Below, one piece after another: positions 12,208-19,096 of a stretch of DNA of 25,070 bases. The notes under the pieces were generated by a model that ran no database searches, had not been told where the DNA came from, and saw nothing but the letters and a program-made list of their open reading frames with translations. This DNA comes from a virus. The stretch's first letter is position 1. The number at the start of each line of letters is the position of its first letter. The stretch spans positions 1 to 25,070 of IMG/VR virus record IMGVR_UViG_3300032284_000079. One strand, given 5' to 3'. The position numbers were made by a program, and so were the translations under genes.

Positions 12208-13973
12208 AGAACCCCTCCATTCTCCATAACATAATCGACTGAAGCCCAATGGAAGTCGATGCCCTGAGAAGCTACGTTAAGATTAATTGCACCTGAGAAT
12301 CCTAGTCCTGTGACACCCTGCCAATACTTAGTAACAATTAAACCACCACCCCAATTTGTTTGATCCCATTTACCAGTATCCCAAACACCAACATTACTAT
12401 TTGCTGGGTTAAACGCTAATTGATTGGTTAATGGTATGGTTTCAAAGTCGGTACTTACTCCGCATAAAACCGTTGGTAATCCATTATCTGTTTGGAAGAT
12501 AGGTCGTACTAAGGTAAATCGTTTTAATTGACCTTGAGTGCCAAAATAATTAAATGCTTGCTGACAAGTTGCATTAATGTTTGCACCATTATCGGAATAT
12601 CCCTTAAAGAATTGACCGACATAACCATTACCACCAAAATACATATTTTCATCACCTGCCACTACAAAGCAATTAGCACTAATTCCTGTAAACCTAGCCC
12701 ACGACTTATTAATCGTGTTCATAACGTACTGTTCCGTACCGTAATTCGTAGGGATGTTAAATATCAGCATATTAGCTTCAGCAAGATAGTTAATTTGCCA
12801 TCCATAATTAGCAAAATAGACGCTACACGCTAATGAAACGGCATAAAATATCTTGTCGGTCAGATTAATTCTTGGGTCTAATCTGCTTGATTGAAGCGCA
12901 GCAGTCAAAGGAACAAGACCATCTTGTGTCAATAAGAGTAAATCTCCTCCCCATTTAAAAAAGCATTTACGAGCAAAAGTTTGACCCATTTGCCATAAAC
13001 CAACCATTGACCAGTTATTAGGATCGCTAGGATCAAATCCTTTATAAACAAGAACTTCACCCATTGAGGTGACAAATACAATAAAATCATCTACACCGTA
13101 ACCAGCGTCTAATGTCCATGTACCAGCCGCTTGTAAGTACCCACCATTACGGAAGAATGCACCTAAAGCAAACTCAGTAGCGACTCCTGATATGGCTTCA
13201 ACATCAAGATACCAAAAACTTAAACTATTGTTTTGACAAAAATATAATCGATTTTTAAATAAATTGACGTTAACAAATGTGTTACTGTTTACTCCTGTAA
13301 TGCCATTGACGGTATATATTCCTACTACTGTGGCATTACCGCTAGGTGCAGTAGCCATCGTATAAGTAAAGGTTGTTGTACCTGTTACCGTAATTGCATA
13401 CGTTCCATTAAATTGTGTTGGTGTTGCACCCGATATAGATACTCGATTGCCTGTAATAAGTCCATGAGCTGAAGCCGTTGTTACCGTAGCAGTTAAGTTG
13501 CCTGTACCGCCCCTAGTAATACTTAATATAGTTTGGGCGGTTGATGTTGTAGCCATGTAAGCCCAAAATGAGCCATCATAGATAAGAACAGGGTTTACAC
13601 CATTACAAGCAATAATAAAATTACCACCTGCCGTTGTTATATTGACAAACTGCCACTTAGAGTTGCTAAGTCCGCTAAATACTACAGTTGCCGTAGAGCC
13701 AGTTGCATCATAAATATTACCATTAGCAAAAGCAAATAATTGAAATCCTGAACTGGTTGGATAGTTAATAATCGTATTAACTTGACCTGTTATACCTGTA
13801 GAAGTTTTTATCCAACCCTTGCGTAAAGTAACATCAGTCGGTGTTGGAAAAAAATTAACCATCTCAACAGCATCAAGAGGAGGCATTTCTGCCAAAGAAT
13901 CACGATTATTCCATCCTCCAATGGCTGCTGCCATCGATGTTGTTGCTGCATTTCTACGTTGGGCTTGTGCCAT
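12204..13973 (-). CDS. Tail hub / DNA stabilisation protein (P22 gp10-like)
   Basis: 589 residues from ATG 13973, two bases after the upstream stop; a TTG start 13 codons earlier would overlap that gene. N-terminal PPLDAVEMVNFFPTPTDVTL followed by RKGW, repeated beta strands with aromatic turns (FQLFAFANGNIYDATG, LIYDGSFWAYM, NRLYFCQNNSLSFWYLDVEA, GEVLVYKGFDPSDPNNW) suggest the beta-propeller-like fold of podovirus tail hub proteins. Near residues 149-221 there is an inserted beta-domain (TASAHGLITGNRVSISGATP, then FNGTYAITVTG) of the kind annotated as E1-FCCH-like in phage tail proteins. It follows the gp4-like adaptor gene, the same order as in P22-type tails, and should close the portal channel after packaging. 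Confidence 0.75.
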   Translation of the reverse strand: MAQAQRRNAATTSMAAAIGGWNNRDSLAEMPPLDAVEMVNFFPTPTDVTLRKGWIKTSTGITGQVNTIINYPTSSGFQLFAFANGNIYDATGSTATVVFSGLSNSKWQFVNITTAGGNFIIACNGVNPVLIYDGSFWAYMATTSTAQTILSITRGGTGNLTATVTTASAHGLITGNRVSISGATPTQFNGTYAITVTGTTTFTYTMATAPSGNATVVGIYTVNGITGVNSNTFVNVNLFKNRLYFCQNNSLSFWYLDVEAISGVATEFALGAFFRNGGYLQAAGTWTLDAGYGVDDFIVFVTSMGEVLVYKGFDPSDPNNWSMVGLWQMGQTFARKCFFKWGGDLLLLTQDGLVPLTAALQSSRLDPRINLTDKIFYAVSLACSVYFANYGWQINYLAEANMLIFNIPTNYGTEQYVMNTINKSWARFTGISANCFVVAGDENMYFGGNGYVGQFFKGYSDNGANINATCQQAFNYFGTQGQLKRFTLVRPIFQTDNGLPTVLCGVSTDFETIPLTNQLAFNPANSNVGVWDTGKWDQTNWGGGLIVTKYWQGVTGLGFSGAINLNVASQGIDFHWASVDYVMENGGVL

Positions 13974-13975
13974 GA

Positions 13976-14881
13976 CTAAGACCCATAGCCAGTATCTGGA
14001 ATATTTGCCCAACCGATAAGTACTGCGCTTGGTTGTGGAGCAAAGGACAATGTAGCAGAACCCTTATCATTCGCCTTGGCAATATTTAAATAACGCATAT
14101 AGTCTGATTGCAAAGACGTTGTATCGAATGATTTAATTTGAAAATATTTAAGTTTAGTTGCTAAAACCATGATGGTACTATCTAACACCGTTGTGTCAGT
14201 ATCAGCACTAAAGCTATTTAATACATCTCCTGCTACGTTTCTAACAAAACCTTTTGATCTATACTCAAATCCTAAATATTCTTGTGTGTTGTATGGAGGC
14301 CATATCTGAAATTCACTTCCTAAAATTCTCCAACGAACACGAGGGCCTGTAGATATATAACCCGATTTAAGCCATTGCCATTGTTGAGCATCAACTGGGC
14401 CTAACATTTGCCAATGTTTCGTTTTGTCCCAATGCGTATTATCGGTAATGGTTTCGTAATCAGGAGGTAAATCGTATTTAGTCTTACTAAATGTCACCGA
14501 TCCACCAATAGATGTTGCTGAAGATAATTGAGTTGTTGTTATGCTATGCGAATCAATTACTGTTTTTACATAAGTATCTTGGGGAATGCTTGTTCCAACA
14601 ATAGAATAAGTGTTATCAAGACCTGTAGTATCGGGAATGCCAGTTAATGTATAAGTGCCATTTACAGTATTACAGGTCGTGGTTATCGCTGTTGTGTAGA
14701 ACCGATATTCTAGTTCTAATGCTTGCCAATCATACTCCTTAATCAAGTCGTAACCAGATCGATTCATCAAAGCTAGGATTTGTTGCACATCCTGACTTGG
14801 ATTACCGATAACATACGTTGGTACGGCTAGATTAAGTTCACTAGTTACCTGTTGAACCATTTGGAGTAGATTGTATGACAT
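13976..14881 (-). CDS. Head-to-tail adaptor (P22 gp4-like)
   Basis: 301 residues. The N-terminal helices LLQMVQQVTSELNLAVPTYV and ILALMNRSGYDLIKEYDWQA are followed by LPPDYETITDNTHWDKTKHW, DAQQWQWLKSG, PRVRWRILGSEFQIWPPYN and EYRSKGFV, a pattern typical of podovirus adaptor proteins that sit between portal and tail hub. An extra beta-domain is inserted at about residues 67-133 (TYTLTGIPDTTGLDNTYSIV, GTSIPQDTYVKTV). The C-terminal helices contain MVLATKLKYFQIKSFD. It is placed exactly before the gp10-like gene. Not a lysozyme-bearing version: no muramidase motif is seen. One base separates it from the upstream gene. Confidence 0.78.
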   Translation of the reverse strand: MSYNLLQMVQQVTSELNLAVPTYVIGNPSQDVQQILALMNRSGYDLIKEYDWQALELEYRFYTTAITTTCNTVNGTYTLTGIPDTTGLDNTYSIVGTSIPQDTYVKTVIDSHSITTTQLSSATSIGGSVTFSKTKYDLPPDYETITDNTHWDKTKHWQMLGPVDAQQWQWLKSGYISTGPRVRWRILGSEFQIWPPYNTQEYLGFEYRSKGFVRNVAGDVLNSFSADTDTTVLDSTIMVLATKLKYFQIKSFDTTSLQSDYMRYLNIAKANDKGSATLSFAPQPSAVLIGWANIPDTGYGS

Positions 14882-14882
14882 A

Positions 14883-15530
14883 TTATGCTTCCTCTGTGGC
14901 TACCGTTTTTCTTCGGGGTTTCTTTTCACCAACAGCAGCAAGTATAGAGGCCATTTGTTCTTGCATTAATGCCATCTTCGCATCTGTTTCTGCTTTTATT
15001 TTAGCATTTTCTTCAGCTTTTTTGGCAAGTTCTTCCTTTAATTCGTTAATTTCTTGTGTTCTTTTGTCTGTTTCTGCTGAATCTAAGGCTAAATTTAAAA
15101 ATGACTTTGCTTTATCCCTAAATGCGTAGGGTGACATTCCTGCTGCCATACCCATACGTTGCAGTTGTTGATCAGAAGCTCCAGCAATTGATTCTACGGT
15201 ATAAAATTTCATCGCTCGTAGTTCTTCAGCCTGACTTTTAGATACTAAAGGCCACTCTGCTACTGGTGTTCCAACAACTTCTTGATCGTCTTTTCCAATC
15301 CTATTTTGATAATTTGCCCATTGAATCGGAAATCTAGTCTTATGGCTTTGTAGCACATAAGTGTCAATTTCTGTCAAAGTATCGCCAGCTACACAAATAT
15401 GCACAAAATCAAATTCTTTGTATATTGGTCTGCCAGCAGCTAATGTTTCAGCTTCTTGTTGAACAGGTCGTTTATAAAATCGTACTTGCAATCTTGAATC
15501 TGCATTGTTTTCATCGCTAGGTAATGCCAT
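14883..15530 (-). CDS. Conserved head-region protein with C-terminal coiled coil
   Basis: 215 residues, ATG 15530 with GAGGAG upstream. The N-terminal 125 residues carry a pattern conserved in many podoviruses: RLQVRFYKRPV, GRPIYKEFDFVHICVAGD, TRFPIQWANYQ, GTPVAEWPLVSKSQAEEL and YTVESIAGASDQQLQRMGM. Residues 140-205 form a charged coiled coil (TQEINELKEELAKKAEENAK and on), ending in a basic tip KKPRRKTV. In related phages it lies between capsid and connector genes; function not established, perhaps head-associated. It is the first gene after an internal terminator, so its level may be lower than that of the capsid genes. Confidence 0.78.
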   Translation of the reverse strand: MALPSDENNADSRLQVRFYKRPVQQEAETLAAGRPIYKEFDFVHICVAGDTLTEIDTYVLQSHKTRFPIQWANYQNRIGKDDQEVVGTPVAEWPLVSKSQAEELRAMKFYTVESIAGASDQQLQRMGMAAGMSPYAFRDKAKSFLNLALDSAETDKRTQEINELKEELAKKAEENAKIKAETDAKMALMQEQMASILAAVGEKKPRRKTVATEEA

Positions 15531-15560
15531 TTTTAAATCTCCTCAAGGAATTAAGGGGGT

Positions 15561-15590
15561 TAAAGAAAAGGGAAGCCGAAGCTTCCCCTT
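15561..15590 (-). terminator. Internal late-operon terminator after capsid genes
   Basis: On the minus strand the stem GGGAAGC (15587-15581), loop TTCG and GCTTCCC (15576-15570) is followed by TTTTCTTTA. It has the same TTCG design as the early terminator. It lies between the putative decoration gene and the next head gene, where no new promoter is seen, so partial readthrough is likely. Confidence 0.85.
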
Positions 15591-15614
15591 ATTATGCTAC
15601 AAAACTACTGTAAA

Positions 15615-15911
15615 TCAAACACTTGCTTTGCTGAAAAACGCTACTTGACCGCTTACTAAAGCATATGCTACTGATGTGTAAGAACCACCAGTTGCTGTTG
15701 CTAAAAATGTTGCAGGATCAATAGAGCAAACTGCTGTAGAAGCAGGAATTGAAGCATTAGCTTGTGCCAATACATACAATTTACCGTCTGAACCAAATAC
15801 TTCTAAACCTAATGGTCCAACAGCAGGTACATTAGTACCAGCAGAGTTTGGATTAGTTGCTACAGCTTGGGTCAAATCAAGACCAGCTAAGGGGGTTACT
15901 GAATAAGCCAT
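15615..15911 (-). CDS. Putative head decoration protein
   Basis: 98 residues, ATG 15911 with AAGGAA upstream. Sequence order: MAYSVTPLAGLDLTQAV, GPLGLEVFGSDGKLYVLAQA, NASIPASTAVCSIDPATFLA and the terminal ALVSGQVAFFSKASV. It is nearly all beta with no charged clusters. The same pattern is seen in small proteins coded right after this type of major capsid protein, where a decoration or stabilisation role is suspected. It sits 25 bases after the capsid gene and before the terminator, so it should be made in amounts similar to the capsid protein, as needed for a shell component. Confidence 0.72.
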   Translation of the reverse strand: MAYSVTPLAGLDLTQAVATNPNSAGTNVPAVGPLGLEVFGSDGKLYVLAQANASIPASTAVCSIDPATFLATATGGSYTSVAYALVSGQVAFFSKASV

Positions 15912-15936
15912 GATAATTTTTCCTTATAAAAATGGA

Positions 15937-16917
15937 TTAAGAGCCTGTTAAGACACCTTGTAAGAATGAGTTAGAGCAAGTAAGATTACCAGCCCAGCCA
16001 TATAACTTAACAATAGCATCTTGGTTAATAGACTGACGTTCGCCACCGATAGGAACAAAATTACGTTCTTTGTGTGGGCGCAAGAAGATGTAGTTTGTGT
16101 TGAGCAAGTACATATAAGTTGCAGTTTCTTGTGCGCCATAACCGCCTCCTAATACTACGTCAGCAGACATACCACCACCGTAGAACTTCAATGATGCAAA
16201 ACCTGCTGCGCCTTCTTCAGTACCAGCGATACGCTGAATAGCTTGTAAAGAAGCAACATAGTATTGATACAAAGTGTTACCAGCTACGATTAAGTCTACC
16301 TTATCAGTACCACGAACAGACTTGATAGCAGCAGTAGTCATTGCAGCTTGGATAGTTGTGGAAGAAGTAGCACCTGTTGTCGCTTGATTCTGCCAAAATG
16401 TCCAGTTTGCACGATTAATACCACCGTAAGTACCGCTAGTTGGTGAAGTTGATACAGCAGCAGCCAAACCAGTAATGTTTTTACCACCGTTACCTGTACC
16501 GTCACCATAGATGTCAGTAGAAATACGGTTTAACAAGCGAGCTTCAGAAACTTGCATACGACCATCTAACAGGTCAATGATTTGTTCCTTAGAGCTGTTT
16601 TGCAACATTTCTAGACCACTCATTGTTACGCTATCTGCGTACTGAGTAATAGAGAACTGAGCAGCACTAATTGGGCTATCAGGAGTGATGTTAAGAACTT
16701 CGTAGCCTGAATAACTATTAGCGTTGTTCGTATTCGGGTCGTTATACATGATTTCTTCCAAAATCACATTACCGCCTGAGAATGGGCGAACATTGCCCTT
16801 GCTATTTAAGCGTTGAAGAATTGCGTTGTTTTGTGTTAAGTTATCTGCCAATACTCCGCTACGACTTTGAATGGTTGTAGCGATAATATCGGTGATTGCG
16901 CTATTTGCGAATGCCAT
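15937..16917 (-). CDS. Major capsid protein (BPP-1 type)
   Basis: 326 residues. The start MAFANSAITDIIATTIQSRS, the segments GNVRPFSGGNVILEEIMYND, ISAAQFSITQYADSVTMSGL, EMLQNSSKEQIIDLLDGRM and GIDxA-like GGINRANWTFWQNQ, and the C-terminal PHKERNFVPIGGERQSINQD are the hallmarks of the major capsid proteins of Bordetella BPP-1-like podoviruses, which use an HK97 fold. It follows the scaffold gene and is followed by the putative decoration gene. A strong site AAGGAAAT precedes the ATG. No protease gene and no N-terminal delta domain are seen, so maturation probably depends on a separate scaffold. Confidence 0.9.
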   Translation of the reverse strand: MAFANSAITDIIATTIQSRSGVLADNLTQNNAILQRLNSKGNVRPFSGGNVILEEIMYNDPNTNNANSYSGYEVLNITPDSPISAAQFSITQYADSVTMSGLEMLQNSSKEQIIDLLDGRMQVSEARLLNRISTDIYGDGTGNGGKNITGLAAAVSTSPTSGTYGGINRANWTFWQNQATTGATSSTTIQAAMTTAAIKSVRGTDKVDLIVAGNTLYQYYVASLQAIQRIAGTEEGAAGFASLKFYGGGMSADVVLGGGYGAQETATYMYLLNTNYIFLRPHKERNFVPIGGERQSINQDAIVKLYGWAGNLTCSNSFLQGVLTGS

Positions 16918-16943
16918 AATATTTCCTTTTAAATTAAGTTAAG

Positions 16944-18014
16944 TTAAACCCGACCATCCATCGCTTGCCCTAATTGTTCGGCTAACAATGAACGTCTATC
17001 CTTTGCATCTCCCTTAGACACTTGACCACTAGGTGTAGATGATCGTGGACTAATAGCAGTTGCTTTAGCTCGTGCTACTTGTTGTGCTTTAGATGCTTGC
17101 ATACTGGTTGTTTTCAGGAGTCTATCCGTTTCCAACTTATATGCTTCATCGTTCATACGCACAGCTTTTGCATAAGCCGTTTCTAGGTCTTGGGCTAAAC
17201 CTCGCTCAAGGAGTTGAGCCATATCTTCCCGAACCATATCAAAGTGCGGAAACCGCTCTCTGTCACTACTAACCCGATTGATTTCATTGGTCAACCGAGC
17301 ATTTTCTTCTTGTTCCCGAATCGCTGACAGTTGCTGAACTTGTTGCTGGGTAGCTTGAAGTTGTTGCATTAACTGCTGTTGATACGGATCTACATATTGC
17401 TGTTCTGGCATTTGTATGCCGTCTTGATTCAATTGTATGCCATAATCCTGTGCAAGTCGATGAAACATTTGCACTTTTTCTTGATAAGGTGCTTTTGACA
17501 GTACCATATGCGCTCGACCAAGATTATTAATCCATGCTACAGGATGGATGCCTTGTTGTTGAAGTTCAGGTATGAATGGCCCGATAGCCTCAGTTAATTG
17601 TCTAGCATTATCAGCCTCAGCCTTGTATGCAGATACACCACGTCTATATTCGTTTTCACGTTGATTGGCATAATCAGCAAACTTAACAAAATCTTCACGA
17701 TTGAGCTGTTCACCCTTCTCCATCTTGTCCCAAATATCTCGGTATTCTTTTTTCCAAGTAGTCGGTTTTTTTACTTCTTCATCAGGTTGATTAGTGTCAG
17801 CAACCAGTTCTTCTTCAACATTATCTTCTTGAGATTTAAAACGACCTTTTTCGTCACGTTCTTTTGATTCTTCTTCGTTAGATTCTTGTTCGGCTTGGAT
17901 TGGATCGTCATTTACCTCAATTTCTTTTTCTTCAGGTGCTTCTAAAGTACCTTCTTCAGCTTGTTCCAAAGCGGATTCAAGCATATCCCGTCTACTTTCT
18001 AATTCTTCAGCCAT
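16944..18014 (-). CDS. Scaffolding protein
   Basis: 356 residues, acidic in the N-terminal 90 (LEQAEEGTLEAPEEKEIEVN, EQESNEEESKERDEKGRFKS), then WKKEYRDIWDKMEKGEQLNR, a helical core with a Gln-rich coiled coil at about 205-240 (QQQLMQQLQATQQQVQQLSA), and a basic C-terminal end (AQQVARAKATAISPRSSTP) that could bind the shell. This acidic-start, coiled-coil, basic-end design and the position directly upstream of the major capsid gene identify a podovirus scaffold. The acidic stretch resembles a flexible region. AGGAAA precedes the ATG. It should leave the procapsid when DNA enters. Confidence 0.87.
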   Translation of the reverse strand: MAEELESRRDMLESALEQAEEGTLEAPEEKEIEVNDDPIQAEQESNEEESKERDEKGRFKSQEDNVEEELVADTNQPDEEVKKPTTWKKEYRDIWDKMEKGEQLNREDFVKFADYANQRENEYRRGVSAYKAEADNARQLTEAIGPFIPELQQQGIHPVAWINNLGRAHMVLSKAPYQEKVQMFHRLAQDYGIQLNQDGIQMPEQQYVDPYQQQLMQQLQATQQQVQQLSAIREQEENARLTNEINRVSSDRERFPHFDMVREDMAQLLERGLAQDLETAYAKAVRMNDEAYKLETDRLLKTTSMQASKAQQVARAKATAISPRSSTPSGQVSKGDAKDRRSLLAEQLGQAMDGRV

Positions 18015-18022
18015 GTTATTTC

Positions 18023-18421
18023 CTATCTATAAGTAAGTTTTGAGTATGCAATTTCCGCTATTTGACGCTTACGAGCTTCATGTTCTTTAGTGCTAAATTC
18101 ATGCTTTTTTTGTGTTAAAGGTACATCATTACCAATTTCAATACAGTTATTGCGTTTAAGGTTCTCACGATGTTTAGATCGACTAGACACCCAAGAACCA
18201 TCAGCCATCGATATATGACCATCAATGTCGGATATAACATCTGGTGCTTTTTGAGGTTGCATGGCTTGTTTTTCTGCCCAAGCTAATTCAGCTTCAGGAG
18301 TACCAAGTTTATAATTCCAATATAAAAGATATTTTTCTTTGTCGCTGAGTTGAGTTTCATCAACTTCAACGTAATCACTTTTGCACAATGGACAACATTT
18401 GTGTACTTTTACAATCGCCAT
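18023..18421 (-). CDS. Conserved phage protein with N-terminal Cys motif
   Basis: 132 residues. Begins MAIVKVHKCCPLCKSDYVEV: one Cys-Pro-x-Cys knuckle as in zinc ribbons, but no second pair is seen (only Cys at about 93 in RNNCIEIG), so a metal site, if any, would need partners from another chain. The conserved part is SDIDGHISMADGSWVSSRSK followed by HRENLKRNNCIEIGND, a pattern shared with phage proteins of unknown role. The C-terminus is basic and helical. GAGG lies before the ATG. It is located between the coiled-coil protein and the scaffold, so it may work in head assembly. Function unknown. Confidence 0.72.
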   Translation of the reverse strand: MAIVKVHKCCPLCKSDYVEVDETQLSDKEKYLLYWNYKLGTPEAELAWAEKQAMQPQKAPDVISDIDGHISMADGSWVSSRSKHRENLKRNNCIEIGNDVPLTQKKHEFSTKEHEARKRQIAEIAYSKLTYR

Positions 18422-18431
18422 TCGATTTCCT

Positions 18432-18914
18432 CTACATTAAAAACAATATGGTTTCTTCATCGTCTAATTCCGCTAGACGTTTAGCTTCCAATGTCCTTAA
18501 ATGCGCTTGTAATCGAGCGAATTCTTGTCTTTGTGCTATCGTCTGTTGGAGATTATCCAATTGTCGTTCAAGGTAGGCGATAGACCGTTGTAATTCTTCT
18601 GTTTCAGCTAACGGTATATCAGCTTTAACCTCTTGTTTTAATTGTACTTTACTTTGCTTAACTTTAGCAACAGGTTTAGGATCAACCAAGTTGCGTATAG
18701 CATTTTTACGATTAGAGTTAGCATCTTTTGCAGATTGTTCTAATTTATGTTGACGTAATGCTATCTTTTGTTGAATTTTTTGTATTCTGCGTAATTCTTC
18801 TTTGGATATCCAAGCATTATCGCCACCAACAACAGTAGGTGTAGGAGTAGGGCCTACAACAATTTGAAAGGCATTATTTTGAAATGCATTTGCTTGGAAT
18901 GCTGTTGCAAACAT
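18432..18914 (-). CDS. Coiled-coil structural protein with AFQ repeats
   Basis: 160 residues. Begins MFATAFQANAFQNNAFQIVV, a triplicated A-F-Q-x-N unit that recurs at the start of many phage proteins near head or fibre genes. After a Pro/Thr linker (GPTPTPTVVGG) residues 35-75 and 105-150 form charged helices (EELQRSIAYLERQLDNLQQT, QRQEFARLQAHLRTLEAKRL), likely a coiled coil. It ends DDEETILFLM. The start overlaps the stop of the fibre stub gene (TAATG). The position between fibre and scaffold suggests a virion or assembly part; I know of no assigned function. Confidence 0.7.
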   Translation of the reverse strand: MFATAFQANAFQNNAFQIVVGPTPTPTVVGGDNAWISKEELRRIQKIQQKIALRQHKLEQSAKDANSNRKNAIRNLVDPKPVAKVKQSKVQLKQEVKADIPLAETEELQRSIAYLERQLDNLQQTIAQRQEFARLQAHLRTLEAKRLAELDDEETILFLM

Positions 18915-19096
18915 TAGAGAACTACCCAGCGTTGCCCACTAGAAATCGTAACGGTTATACCGCTATTGATGGTGATTGGCCCAACAGACATAGCATTTTG
19001 TCCTGAAGCTATAGTCGATGATACGGTGACTGTATTGTTATTAACAGTAAGTCCGTTATTACCTAATACCTGCGGAAGTTGTGTAATGATTGTCAT
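18914..19096 (-). CDS. Fibre stub protein with shared SGQRWVVL end
   Basis: 60 residues from ATG 19096, which overlaps the stop of the large fibre gene (TAATG); an earlier in-frame start adds three codons inside that gene. Begins MTIITQLPQVLGNNGLTVNN, then a run of beta strands, ending with NAMSVGPITIN and SGQRWVVL. The last 30 residues match the end of the fibre at 6842-7453, so it is either a free-standing fibre tip or a remnant of a larger fibre. No signal or membrane span. Tight coupling on both sides suggests that it is translated rather than decayed. Confidence 0.7.
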   Translation of the reverse strand: MTIITQLPQVLGNNGLTVNNNTVTVSSTIASGQNAMSVGPITINSGITVTISSGQRWVVL

